In this document: positions 50,013 to 58,803 of the stretch, in pieces
Numbering within the stretch: position 1 is the stretch's first letter
Layout of the letters: each line of letters opens with the position of its first letter
Assembly: GCF_012641465.1 (NCBI RefSeq)
Contig: NZ_JABAIK010000002.1
Span: 310,001-374,000, forward strand
DNA from: Vibrio agarilyticus
GTDB taxonomy: Bacteria > Pseudomonadota > Gammaproteobacteria > Enterobacterales > Vibrionaceae
Reading direction: 5' to 3'
DNA: 64,000 nt
Position numbers and translations under genes: made by a program
Notes under the pieces: model-generated
What the model was told of the DNA's origin: nothing
Database searches by the model: none
Seen by the model: the letters and a program-made list of their open reading frames with translations, nothing else

Positions 50013-50737
50013 CAGTGCACGCCAAGTAACTCTTTAAGCCGCTTGAGATAACGGCGACTTACAGGTACTTGGTGTTTTGAACGGGTGGTGATTTCCGCCA
50101 CCCCATTATCAAATAATTTGATCTCTTCAATCGCGTTAATCGCAACCAAATATTGCCTGTGGCAGCGAACCAACTCCGTCTTTTCTTCAAGCACTTTAAG
50201 CGTCATCGGCGTGCTGCCTTTTTGACCTTGTGCCAGAACATGTACCCCACTGATATCACTGTAAACACATTCAACCTTGGCCATCGGGATCACCACAATA
50301 CGGTTGTGCCCCATGCAGGGAATGTGATGAATGGTGCTCGGTGTTATAGCGCTAAAATCAGTCACTCGATGTTTGAGCGCGAGAGTTTGCTCAAGCCGCG
50401 TGAGAGTTTTGTGTAGCCGGCAAGGGGCAACAGGCTTAAGCAGATAATCAAACGCATTATCTTCAAACGCTTGAATGGCGTAATGATCAAAGGCGGTCAC
50501 AAACACCACTTGAGGCATGGTTTGTGGGTCAAGCATCGCCAACAAGTCGATGCCGCTGATTTGCGGCATTTCAATGTCGACAAAGATGACATCTGGACGC
50601 AATTCATGAATTTTTTTAAGCCCGCAGATGGCATTATTGGCTTGATCAATCACATCAACTAAACCCGATTCAACCAGCAAGGTCGCCAGTTCATCTCGAG
50701 CAAATAATTCATCATCAATAACGAGAGCGCGCAGCAT
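50009..50737 (-). CDS. btsR: LytTR-family response regulator (BtsR-like)
   Basis: 242 residues from the ATG at 50737 (AAGGAAAC upstream). Receiver domain with EDD-type acidic pocket (IDDELFARDE) and phosphoacceptor Asp in FVDIEMPQISG, then a LytTR DNA-binding domain at about 135-240 ending in VPVSRRYLKRLKELL. It overlaps the sensor kinase gene by 23 bp. Its best target candidate is the cstA-type gene next door, which carries three spaced repeats upstream. Confidence 0.9.
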   Translation of the reverse strand: MLRALVIDDELFARDELATLLVESGLVDVIDQANNAICGLKKIHELRPDVIFVDIEMPQISGIDLLAMLDPQTMPQVVFVTAFDHYAIQAFEDNAFDYLLKPVAPCRLHKTLTRLEQTLALKHRVTDFSAITPSTIHHIPCMGHNRIVVIPMAKVECVYSDISGVHVLAQGQKGSTPMTLKVLEEKTELVRCHRQYLVAINAIEEIKLFDNGVAEITTRSKHQVPVSRRYLKRLKELLGVHC

Positions 50738-52481
50738 AGTTTCCTTCCATTGGCGACACCGCTTGCGTGGCAGTGTGAGGTAAGGGGTGGGTTTCGGTGA
50801 CCACTGAAGTGGTGGTTTGTTTGGGTATGATAAAGCGCATTTGGGTAACATGGTTGGGCTCACAATGGATTTTTAGCGCTGAGTCACGGCCAAAATGGTG
50901 AATTAAGCGTTTATTCACAATATCGAGGCCTAAGCCATTGTGATTCTCTTGCGGCAAGGAAAAGCGCCCGGCGTTGTCTTCAACCACAATTTCAACCCCT
51001 TGCTCGTTTTCTTGGCTGTAAATTTTCAGCTCGCCGCCATCGAACATTTGAGCAATGCCATGCTTGATGGCATTTTCGACCAGTGGCTGCAAGGTAAAAC
51101 TGGGCACTTTGATCTCAAGCAGCGCTTCATCAATCGTAACGCTGACCGATAGGCGGTCGCTGAATCGAGCTTGCTCGATGCTCAAATAGGCCGCTACATG
51201 GCCTAACTCTTCGCGCAGGGGAACGGAGTGAATGTTTTGTTTGAGATTGCTGCGGAAAAAATGCGATAAATTTTGAATCAACTCGCGTGCTTTTTCAGGC
51301 TCTTTGCGCGTGATGGCGCTGATGGTATTAAGGGCATTAAAGAGAAAGTGGGGGTTGATTTGCGCTTGCAGCAGCTTGATTTCAGCCTGAGTCAGCAGCT
51401 CACGCTGCTCAAGGTAAGTGCCATAGAGAATCTGGCTCGAGAGCAGCTGGGCAATGCCTTCTGCAATCGACATATTGACCCGAGAAAACAGTTTGCGTTT
51501 GGGCTCGTACAGTTTGATGGTGCCGACCACTTGCTTTCCGGCGAGCAGTGGAATGATCAATGCTGAGCCTAACTTGCAGTGGGGTGATAGTGAACATTGA
51601 TACGGGTGTTCTGTACCATCTAGATAAATAATACGATTGTCTCGTAGCGCCTCTTGAGTGCTCCTTGAAGAAATCGGCGTATTTGGCTGGTGGTGATCAT
51701 CACCAATGCCAACAAAGGCGAGAATTTTCTTTTGGTCTGTGATGGCAACGGCGCCAACATGGGTTTCTTCGTAGATGATGCGCGCGATTTTTTCAGCGTT
51801 TTGCGCGGTGAGCCCTGAGCTTAAAATGCCCACAGAGCGGTCGGCAATGTTGAGCGCTCGACGTGAGAACGTCGCAGAATATTTTTCCACTATGGTTTTG
51901 CGATCCGACAAAATGCTAACAAACAGTGCCGCGCCACAAGAGTTGGCTAAAATCATTGGTGTCGCGATAGTCGAGACCAGCGCAAAGGCTTGATCGAAAG
52001 GGCGCGCGATAAGCAGTAATAAGCCCATCTGCACAAGCTCGGCTAAAAATGTGACCGCAAAAACGACGGCTGGATTAAATAGGGTCGCTCTGCGGTGACG
52101 TGCGAGCAGATACACATGCAAAACGCCGCCGATAACGCCTTCCGCAGTGGTAGAAACCGCACAGGCTAAATCAGTAAACCCGCCCATGAAATAGCGATGT
52201 AATCCTCCTGTGAAGCCCACGGCAAACCCTACTACCGGACCACCAAACAGCCCTCCCATCACAGCGCCTATGGCGCGCGTATTGGCAATGGCATCGTCGA
52301 TGTGTAAGCCGAGATAGGTCCCTAGCACACAAAACGCAGAAAAGAGCAGGTAACAAATTAAGCGATGACTTAAATGAGCGGAGACACTCAGTAAGGGCAG
52401 TACAATAGGGGTTTTGCTCAGTAGGTAGGCGAGCACCAGATACACGCACATCTGCTGTAATAGCGATACCAATAATTCCAT
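50715..52481 (-). CDS. btsS: LytS/BtsS-type sensor histidine kinase
   Basis: 588 residues: an N-terminal 5TMR-LYT sensor of about six helices (1-200), a GAF domain at about 225-360, a histidine kinase domain with phosphoryl His in QINPHFLFNALNTIS, and an HATPase with VENAIKHGI and GLGLDIVNKRL. E. coli BtsS is a high-affinity pyruvate sensor controlling a CstA-family pyruvate importer. The same gene neighbourhood here supports that role. RBS AGAGGAAAG. Confidence 0.9.
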   Translation of the reverse strand: MELLVSLLQQMCVYLVLAYLLSKTPIVLPLLSVSAHLSHRLICYLLFSAFCVLGTYLGLHIDDAIANTRAIGAVMGGLFGGPVVGFAVGFTGGLHRYFMGGFTDLACAVSTTAEGVIGGVLHVYLLARHRRATLFNPAVVFAVTFLAELVQMGLLLLIARPFDQAFALVSTIATPMILANSCGAALFVSILSDRKTIVEKYSATFSRRALNIADRSVGILSSGLTAQNAEKIARIIYEETHVGAVAITDQKKILAFVGIGDDHHQPNTPISSRSTQEALRDNRIIYLDGTEHPYQCSLSPHCKLGSALIIPLLAGKQVVGTIKLYEPKRKLFSRVNMSIAEGIAQLLSSQILYGTYLEQRELLTQAEIKLLQAQINPHFLFNALNTISAITRKEPEKARELIQNLSHFFRSNLKQNIHSVPLREELGHVAAYLSIEQARFSDRLSVSVTIDEALLEIKVPSFTLQPLVENAIKHGIAQMFDGGELKIYSQENEQGVEIVVEDNAGRFSLPQENHNGLGLDIVNKRLIHHFGRDSALKIHCEPNHVTQMRFIIPKQTTTSVVTETHPLPHTATQAVSPMEGNYAARSRY

Positions 52482-52519
52482 TTTCTTTCCTCTGGCTTGC
52501 CTTACGTGGCGATCCTAAA

Positions 52520-52540
52520 AAGCCCGCAAAAGGCGGGCTT
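52520..52540 (-). terminator. terminator between cstA-type gene and kinase gene
   Basis: AAGCCCGC, 5-nt loop, GCGGGCTT. The A run on its plus-strand left side is the T tract for minus-strand transcription, so the transporter is a separate unit from the kinase and regulator. Confidence 0.75.
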
Positions 52541-52583
52541 GGTGAAGGTAGAATAATTGTAAAATCGTTTTTATTTTAGAACG

Positions 52584-54068
52584 TTATGCCGTTTTTGAGA
52601 TGCCACTAGGCTTTTCTTCATCGGCGAGGTCGGTTTCGCCTTTGCCTTTTGATGTCTTAATGACATAAGTGGCAGCGAGTACGGCAAATAGAATGCCTGC
52701 GCTCGTTGATAAGGTCATTGGTAGACCAAACCCGAGGGTGCTGCTATTGAGAATGAAACTGACGCACACTGTTGTCATAAAGAGTGCAGGTACTGTGGTG
52801 ATCCAATGCAGCTTGTTGTGGCGCAACAGGTATGCAGACGCGGTCCAAAGCATCATCACCGCGGTCGCTTGGTTAGCAAAGCCGAAGTAACGCCAAATGA
52901 TACCAAAATCCACTTGAGTTAATACGCCACCAACGACAAACAGCGGTAGAGCCATTAACAGGCGGTTGCGTAGGGTTTTTTGTTCCATGTTGAAGTATTC
53001 GGCCAAAATTAGGCGGCTAGAACGAAACGCGGTATCGCCTGAGGTGATGGGCAAAATGACCACACCCAAAAACGCAAGGACACCACCAAAGACGCCGAGC
53101 AGGCCAAATGACGCGCTGTAAACCACATTGCCAGGGCCGCCATTGTTTATTGCTTCGCTTAGTGACTCTAATGAGCCGAAGAATGAAAGGGCAAGCGCGC
53201 ACCAGATGAGTGCAATGATCCCTTCGCCAATCATGGCTCCGTAGAAAACGAAACGGCCATTGCGCTCATTTTGCATGCAGCGCGCCATGAGGGGAGATTG
53301 GGTCGCATGGAAGCCGGAAATCGCGCCACAAGCGATGGTGATAAACAGCGCTGGCCACAATGGCATATCATTTGGATTAAGGTTGCTAAACATATCGCTT
53401 GGGGTAAAGCCACCTAATACTGTGTGCTGATCAGACAGTGCGACTGCTGTGATAAGGCCAACTGACATGAAAATCAGTAGCGCGCCAAATAGCGGGTAAA
53501 AACGACCAATGATTTTATCCACAGGCACTATGGTTGCTAAGATGTAGTAGCCAAAAATCAGCACAACCATGGATGTCATGCTCACCGTCAAACTGGTTTG
53601 ATCGTTAATTAGATTGGTGATCATGCCAGCAGGGGCAGAAACAAACACGACACCAACAAGCAGCAATAGGACAATGGCGAAAATGTTCATAAAATGTTTG
53701 GCGCCATTGCCAAGATAACGCCCAGTCATCGTTGGCACAGAAGCGCCGTCGTTACGAATCGAAAGCATACCCGAGAAATAATCGTGTACTGCGCCTGCAA
53801 AAATACAGCCAATCACAATCCACAACATAGCCGCAGGGCCATACAGTGCGCCCATAATGGGACCGAAAATCGGGCCAACGCCGGCAATATTGAGCAGTTG
53901 AACGAGATACACTTTGGGGGTCGACATTGGCACGTAATCAACCCCGTCGTTTTTAGTAAATGCCGGGGTTTGGCGCTCACTGCGAATGCCAAAGACTTTT
54001 TCGACAAACGTCCCGTAGATAAAATAGCCGCCGATGAGTGCGGCAAGACAGGTTAAAAACCACAACAT
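52584..54068 (-). CDS. cstA: CstA-family carbon-starvation / pyruvate transporter
   Basis: 494 residues, about 13-16 helices, from the ATG at 54068 (GAAGGA 8 nt upstream; the ATG at 54074 is too near). CstA blocks are VYLVQLLNIAGVGPIFGPIMGALYGP, GCIFAGAVHDYFSGMLSIR and GAISGFHATQSPLMARC. Shorter than the roughly 700-residue E. coli CstA and BtsT, but similar to compact CstA proteins in other bacteria. Proton-coupled pyruvate or peptide uptake is likely. Confidence 0.93.
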   Translation of the reverse strand: MLWFLTCLAALIGGYFIYGTFVEKVFGIRSERQTPAFTKNDGVDYVPMSTPKVYLVQLLNIAGVGPIFGPIMGALYGPAAMLWIVIGCIFAGAVHDYFSGMLSIRNDGASVPTMTGRYLGNGAKHFMNIFAIVLLLLVGVVFVSAPAGMITNLINDQTSLTVSMTSMVVLIFGYYILATIVPVDKIIGRFYPLFGALLIFMSVGLITAVALSDQHTVLGGFTPSDMFSNLNPNDMPLWPALFITIACGAISGFHATQSPLMARCMQNERNGRFVFYGAMIGEGIIALIWCALALSFFGSLESLSEAINNGGPGNVVYSASFGLLGVFGGVLAFLGVVILPITSGDTAFRSSRLILAEYFNMEQKTLRNRLLMALPLFVVGGVLTQVDFGIIWRYFGFANQATAVMMLWTASAYLLRHNKLHWITTVPALFMTTVCVSFILNSSTLGFGLPMTLSTSAGILFAVLAATYVIKTSKGKGETDLADEEKPSGISKTA

Positions 54069-54189
54069 AGTCATCGTCCTTCTTTGGTTTGGTTTCTTAT
54101 TTTGGGTGTGGCAGCCATCTGGCTTATGACGCCCGGTTGTTTCACTGCAGATTATCGAAATGGGTGAGGCTTGGCATTGCCAGAATCAT

Positions 54190-54237
54190 TGAGTGGCCGT
54201 ATAGCGATTTAAGTGGTTGTGCGGGGGGATCAGTGGT
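54190..54237 (-). promoter_or_regulatory. three direct repeats, 20-bp period: likely BtsR operator
   Basis: TGAGTGGC (54190), TAAGTGGT (54210) and TCAGTGGT (54230). On the minus strand they read ACCACTNA, close to the E. coli BtsR half site ACC(A/G)CT(C/T)A as I remember it. They lie 122-170 bp before the cstA-type start. Confidence 0.6.
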
Positions 54238-54358
54238 GATGGCCGATTATCAAAAAAATTTTGAAAGTGAATTTGATACAGCGCGCATTATCAATTTGAG
54301 TTTGCTCGATATAATGGCGTCGTTTTCAGGCAGAGGTGCGTTTTGTCACTCTGTGTTT

Positions 54359-54388
54359 ACCATCGCCGTTTTCACCATCGCCGTTTTT
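54359..54388 (+). repeat. 15-bp tandem duplication
   Basis: ACCATCGCCGTTTTC followed directly by ACCATCGCCGTTTTT, upstream of the nitroreductase gene. Confidence 0.9.
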
Positions 54389-54441
54389 ATTTGCGCATAG
54401 AATGTGCTGAGCGATTTGAATTGTATAAAGAGGACCGTACT

Positions 54442-55098
54442 GTGACTCATCCAATTATTGCTGATCTCAACAAGCGTTACACTGCAAAACAATACGATGC
54501 TACCAAGCGCATCTCACAAGATGACATGGCAATTATCAAAGAAGCGATCCGCCTGTCTGCGTCTTCAATCAACTCTCAGCCATGGAAATTTATTGTGCTT
54601 GAAAGTGATGAAGCGAAACAGCGTTTTCACGACACCTTTGCCAACATGCATCAGTTTAACCAGCCACACGCAAAAGCGGCGTCGCACACCATTTTGTTGG
54701 CGTACGATCCGAAATTTACTAAAGAAAAATTTGCTAAACGCGTCGATGCAGAAGTGAGCTCAGGCCATTTGCCAGCCGATATGTACGACATGTTCATGGG
54801 CGCGTACGCGTTTGCACAAGCGAACACAGACGAAACCGGTTTTAATGGTAACTGGACCAAAGCTCAGGTGTACATTGCGCTGGGCAACCTGCTGCACACT
54901 TTGGCTCGTCTTGGTATTGATTCTACCGCGATGGAAGGTGTTGATTCAGCACTCATCGGTGAAGCGTTTAAAGCGGAACTGGATGGTCATGTGTGTGAAG
55001 TGGCCCTTGCCATTGGTTATCACAAAGAGGGTGAAGACTATAACCACGGTTTGCCAAAAGCACGTCTTGCTCTTGATGATATGTTGGTAACACTTTAA
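54442..55098 (+). CDS. nfsB: NfsB-type FMN nitroreductase
   Basis: 218 residues from a GTG at 54442 (GAGGA upstream), followed by THPIIADLNKRYTAKQYD. The FMN-contact blocks are LSASSINSQPWKF and NLLHTLARLGIDSTAMEG, as in oxygen-insensitive NAD(P)H nitroreductase/dihydropteridine reductase. The longer frame from 54343 includes the tandem duplication and is unlikely to be translated. Confidence 0.92.
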   Translation: MTHPIIADLNKRYTAKQYDATKRISQDDMAIIKEAIRLSASSINSQPWKFIVLESDEAKQRFHDTFANMHQFNQPHAKAASHTILLAYDPKFTKEKFAKRVDAEVSSGHLPADMYDMFMGAYAFAQANTDETGFNGNWTKAQVYIALGNLLHTLARLGIDSTAMEGVDSALIGEAFKAELDGHVCEVALAIGYHKEGEDYNHGLPKARLALDDMLVTL

Positions 55099-55140
55099 GT
55101 TTTATCACGACGCGCAATGTGATTTGCGCGAAATAAAAAA

Positions 55141-55174
55141 AGCCTCGCCGCCTTTGGGTTGCGAGGCTTTTTTA
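55141..55174 (+). terminator. nitroreductase terminator
   Basis: AGCCTCGC, loop, GCGAGGCT, T run. Confidence 0.9.
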
Positions 55175-55293
55175 CTTCCAGCAGACCCTAAAAGTTGTTG
55201 CGTCTGCGTTATCGAGGGATGATTGTTTTAAGAGGGAAGCTTGAGAGCGCCAGCCAACAACGCTGCGGGTTCAATTAGGACAGGTAGATGGTT

Positions 55294-55351
55294 GGCTCGG
55301 TTTGAGATGTTCTTACGCCACAAACGTTAAAAATGGTCGTGATTTTTGGCC
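55294..55351 (+). repeat. two-hairpin repeat, copy 1
   Basis: Shares about 80 percent of positions with copy 2 at 55510. Contains GTTTG...CAAAC and AAAAAT...ATTTTT inverted pairs. Confidence 0.65.
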
Positions 55352-55509
55352 ATTCTCATCCCCATATTTGGCTGAGTCTGCGGTTTGTCTCGCTTAAAGG
55401 TTTGTACCCAGTTTGAGTTTAGTGCAAGCGAGCCAGCTACTCTTTGTCTTGGTTCTTGTTGACCGAAAGTGAGTAACCAGAAAAGCGCTTCTATTCTTTG
55501 GTGTGGTTT

Positions 55510-55569
55510 GGCACGGTTTGAGGCGTTCCCTACGCCGCAAACCTAAAAATTCGTCCTGAATTTTTGGCC
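55510..55569 (+). repeat. two-hairpin repeat, copy 2
   Basis: GTTTG-GGCGT/ACGCC-CAAAC hairpin followed by AAAAATTC/GAATTTTT hairpin. With copy 1 it occupies most of the 840 bp left of the cassette cluster; I see no gene in 55175-55914. Confidence 0.65.
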
Positions 55570-55941
55570 TTGTTATTTGCTGAGTTCAACTAACTCGCTT
55601 TTGGTCAGAACCTTCTTTTTCGCTTGTAGATAGCGTCAAAAATGCGAACGAGATTTGGTATAACCATGCAAAATAATGCTCGGTTACCTCAGTTAAACTT
55701 CCCTATCTCTATGAATATAAAAGTAAATTTCGGTAGGTGTGAGATAGTCGAGCGCAGCGTTAAGCGCAATGCTCGCTTTTGCCAGAAGAAAGCACTCAAA
55801 ATTGCGCACTTGAAGTTATTCAACTGATTGATTAAAAAGCGATTTCGGGAGTATAGTAGGAGGAAAAGTGAGGCAAGCACTCTGCGTGATAGACAGAATG
55901 CTGTTTAATACACTGTTATGCACTAAGGAGAAAAATCTAAC

Positions 55942-56601
55942 ATGCGTTTATTGATTGCAGGTTGTTTCCTGTTATTTGCAGGTATTGCAATAGGGATTTC
56001 GCTATCAAATGGCTCTACTTCTGATGATTTTCTATTAAATTTGGGAACAGAAATAGTAGGAATTGTTTTAACAGTTGCAGTAGTCGATTTTTTATTTGAA
56101 CGGAGAAAAAATAAAGAAAGCGCAAAGGCGATAGCTTGGGAAATAATGCATGAATTAGATCATGCCATTTGGGTATGGCAAGGTGGTGCTAGAGAATTTG
56201 ACATTGACGAAATGGCAGGCCTCCTATCTTTGTCAGAACCTACTGATCCATTACCTCAATTTACACAAAATCTTTTTTTGCGGATTGGAAGCAGAGCCGA
56301 TAATACCTTTCGGACAAAACGCGAAGTGATAAATATAAGCTCTTCGCTTTCCCAAAGCTTGAACGTATTAAAACCACTTTCTAAAATGCGTGACGGCACA
56401 GCAGTAATATCTGCAGAGCAAATTACAAAAATCTCATCAGATGCTCTAGAGCATTTGGCTGACGTTGTTGGTGTAAAGTATCGCCCCGATTTAAATGACG
56501 AATTGGCAAAGCATCGTGATACTCAGATCTTATCTCAAGAATGGAGACATTACGGTAATGATGAAGGCGTGTATAACAAAGCAATCAAGGCGGACGCGTA
56601 A
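55942..56601 (+). CDS. cassette gene 1: two-helix membrane protein, unrecognised
   Basis: 219 residues with AAGGAGAAA before the ATG. Two N-terminal hydrophobic segments (about 2-22 and 34-52) are followed by a Lys/Arg-rich turn and a 165-residue cytoplasmic helical domain. The last codons overlap the start of attC site 1. Composition is AT-rich. No family recognised; many cassette genes of this build are thought to be defence or toxin-antitoxin related, which is not shown here. Confidence 0.82.
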   Translation: MRLLIAGCFLLFAGIAIGISLSNGSTSDDFLLNLGTEIVGIVLTVAVVDFLFERRKNKESAKAIAWEIMHELDHAIWVWQGGAREFDIDEMAGLLSLSEPTDPLPQFTQNLFLRIGSRADNTFRTKREVINISSSLSQSLNVLKPLSKMRDGTAVISAEQITKISSDALEHLADVVGVKYRPDLNDELAKHRDTQILSQEWRHYGNDEGVYNKAIKADA

Positions 56602-56670
56602 AGCTTAGCTCGCGCTCATCCTTCGCTAATTTTAGCCAGGCATTACTCGCCGCTTATTGCGGCGTTATGC
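56571..56670 (+). repeat. attC-like recombination site 1
   Basis: Starts GTATAACAAAGCAATCAAGG, contains CGCTAATTTTAGCC, ends TTGCGGCGTTATGC. 100 bp, imperfectly self-complementary. Confidence 0.82.
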
Positions 56671-56694
56671 GTTTTTCTTGGATGTTTGTAGAGT

Positions 56695-57516
56695 ATGAAG
56701 TTATCAGATTTTTCACTTGAAGCGTTAAAAGCTTATATCACAGGCGATGATTCAGAGGCTCCCTATATGTCAGGTCCTGATCTTGTAAAGTTCTTCAATC
56801 TATTTGGTGTTCGGGATGTTTATTCTTTCCAAAACGGAGGCTTACCTGAATCGGCAAGCCGAAAAGATTATGCCCTGAAAACTACCAAGTCCCTTAATGG
56901 AACTAACCAAATGAAGCTTATGGTTGAGGGGTTAGTTGATAGCAGGCGTGCCGAAAACTATGTGGAATTAGCTGAAGGTATTAACGAAATTATTAAACAC
57001 GATGGATATGCATTGGAGCAAAACTCTCTAGGTGTCTTTATCGTATCAGGCGCTAGTATTGAAGACTCAACCGTTGACATTGAAGCCTATTTTCAAGAAA
57101 TACGTCAGCGAATACTAGAAAGCATATCTAAAGCAAAATTTTCTATATGGGTAGCAATGGCGTGGTTTACCGATAAGGAAATAGGTAATGCTTTACTGCA
57201 AAAACATCTGGATGGTCTAAATATTCAAGTGATCGTTAATGATGACATTACGACTAGCAGGTATGGCTTAGACTTCGCGGCTAAAGGTATTGAGTATTAT
57301 AAGGTTTCTCCCTCTAGCTCTTGGGGTAAAAAAATCATGCACAATAAGTTTTGTGTCATTGATTTAAAAAAGGTTGTTCATGGCTCTTACAACTGGACGA
57401 AAAATGCTCAATATAATAACGAAAGTATTACTATTACTAACAGCAGAGAGTTAGCTGAAGATTTTGCTGGTCAGTTTATCGCATTAAAACAGGCGTACAA
57501 ATCAGGACACGCATAA
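56695..57516 (+). CDS. cassette gene 2: phospholipase-D-family nuclease-like protein
   Basis: 273 residues. The C-terminal half (about 120-270) is a PLD-type domain with a single HxK motif, MHNKFCVID (His-x-Lys-x4-Asp), followed by HGSYNWT. One motif per chain implies a dimeric active site, as in Nuc or BfiI-type nucleases. The N-terminal 110 residues match nothing I know and may sense a trigger. No signal peptide, so it acts in the cytoplasm. Anti-phage or toxin function is inference from enzyme class plus cassette setting. Confidence 0.87.
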   Translation: MKLSDFSLEALKAYITGDDSEAPYMSGPDLVKFFNLFGVRDVYSFQNGGLPESASRKDYALKTTKSLNGTNQMKLMVEGLVDSRRAENYVELAEGINEIIKHDGYALEQNSLGVFIVSGASIEDSTVDIEAYFQEIRQRILESISKAKFSIWVAMAWFTDKEIGNALLQKHLDGLNIQVIVNDDITTSRYGLDFAAKGIEYYKVSPSSSWGKKIMHNKFCVIDLKKVVHGSYNWTKNAQYNNESITITNSRELAEDFAGQFIALKQAYKSGHA

Positions 57517-57616
57517 CAAAGTCATTAAGGAGATGCGTTACACTCGGCGTTTTTGGTATGGAGATCAGTGCACTTTGCGGGTTCAGTGTGCCACTACATT
57601 ATGGCAGGCGTTATAC
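57511..57616 (+). repeat. attC-like recombination site 2
   Basis: Starts GCATAACAAAGTCATTAAGG at the stop codon of cassette gene 2 and ends GGCAGGCGTTATAC. 106 bp. Confidence 0.82.
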
Positions 57617-57634
57617 CAATAGGAGGTTCATATC

Positions 57635-58426
57635 ATAGTTTTAGAAATAATAATTGTCTTTCTAGCTGGTTTTTTTGCATATCTATCACTTGGTGAAAGT
57701 AATGCCACCAAAAGGCGGTTCATATTAGTTGCAGCGTTGTTTTGTGCAATTTTTGCTGGCTATAAGCTCTATAAACAAGACTTGGATAAGTCAAATTCCA
57801 TTGATAGGCTCTCGCGAGTGGGTAGTAATATTTTTTGGGGTGAGGTGAGGGTTAAGTACTTGGGTATGAGCTATCCGAATGACCTTAGTGATCTTAGGCT
57901 TACATCAGCAATCAAAATTAGCTCTAGATTAGGTAGCTCTTACAAAAAGCAAATAGACCTTGATAAGATTGTAGAAAGAGCGCGACCTATCCATGCTTAT
58001 GACTTAGAGTTATTGACACCTGAAGACACAATTTCTATCTATACAGCACATGCAGATCAAAATGGAACGATAATTGTAAAAGATGAAATAGAAGCAAATA
58101 TTCACACTTTCAATTTTTACACAGAAAACCATGAGAAAAGCCAGTTAGCTTTTGATATCGTAAATACTCTAAAATATGAATATGGAGCCAATGCCCGTAC
58201 TGCATTTCGTTCATTGTATGACTTAAATGATTCGTTTGTTGTATTCCATATTAGCGCTAATGACGGCAAAAAATTCAACCCTGGAGCAGTGTATCTCGAA
58301 TTAACGTCTAGTTTGGGTTTTGATGTAATTCCGATCCAAATTAATACTCAGATGCTTAAGCAATTTGACGGTCGTATGATTTTGTTTGGAGTCTATGTTC
58401 CCAAAGATTACTGGACGCTGGAATAA
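57635..58426 (+). CDS. cassette gene 3: two-helix membrane protein with non-standard start
   Basis: About 264 residues if translation starts at ATA 57635 (or ATC 57632). A perfect AGGAGG at 57621-57626 is followed by no ATG, GTG or TTG at normal distance. The frame is open from there and encodes two hydrophobic segments (VLEIIIVFLAGFFAYLSLG and FILVAALFCAIFAGYKLY) before the soluble domain. The first conventional start is TTG 57737, in the middle of segment two, giving 229 residues. Soluble domain not recognised. Confidence 0.7.
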   Translation: MVLEIIIVFLAGFFAYLSLGESNATKRRFILVAALFCAIFAGYKLYKQDLDKSNSIDRLSRVGSNIFWGEVRVKYLGMSYPNDLSDLRLTSAIKISSRLGSSYKKQIDLDKIVERARPIHAYDLELLTPEDTISIYTAHADQNGTIIVKDEIEANIHTFNFYTENHEKSQLAFDIVNTLKYEYGANARTAFRSLYDLNDSFVVFHISANDGKKFNPGAVYLELTSSLGFDVIPIQINTQMLKQFDGRMILFGVYVPKDYWTLE

Positions 58427-58430
58427 TTCG

Positions 58431-58568
58431 CATAACAAATAAGGATTAAGCGTTGCGCAGCCAACGTTAAATCCCGAGTGTTGAACAAGCCCGAAGCCTC
58501 TTTATAAGTAAATTGTGCAGTGGGGTTTGATGGGCGTGACGCCTAGACACGTGGTCTTATAGTTAGAT
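58431..58568 (+). repeat. attC-like recombination site 3
   Basis: Starts CATAACAAATAAGGATTAAG 4 bp after the stop of gene 3; the right end is taken as GTTAGAT (58562-58568), which fits GTTRRRY. The least certain of the three sites. Confidence 0.6.
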
Positions 58569-58764
58569 TAGAAAAATATGACAAATTAAGCCTTCGATAT
58601 TTATGTGTTAAATCTGTCGAAACAAGGAAAGGGCCAGATCGAAGCTGGGCAGACGTGCTGGTTATACTCGCTTCACATCATCTTCACTAAGTAAGCCCTT
58701 ATCCCATATAGGGTTTCTAACTTTTTATCTAAATTTTGATTACATGTGCTCTTTTGTTGTCATC

Positions 58765-58797
58765 CCATCACCACCGCCCTAGGCGCGGTGGTGATGG
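58765..58797. terminator. perfect 13-bp hairpin
   Basis: CCATCACCACCGC, 7-nt loop, GCGGTGGTGATGG. It lies just past the helicase stop on the minus strand. There is no clear T tract. The 58569-58764 stretch shows no gene. Confidence 0.65.
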
Positions 58798-58803
58798 TTT
58801 GTA

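Larger units (their letters stand above)
55915..58568. mobile_element. integron cassette cluster without integrase (CALIN-like), three cassettes
   Basis: GTTATGC at 55915-55921 marks the left junction. Three short-leader genes follow, all in one direction, AT-rich compared with the flanks, each ending at an attC-like site that starts with ATAACAAA at or just beyond the stop codon and ends in GTTATGC, GTTATAC or GTTAGAT. No tyrosine integrase gene is visible in the window. Confidence 0.8.

Noticed and set aside
55915-58568. Insertion sequence or transposon
   Set aside because: No transposase and no terminal inverted repeats; the attC-like boundaries fit integron cassettes better.
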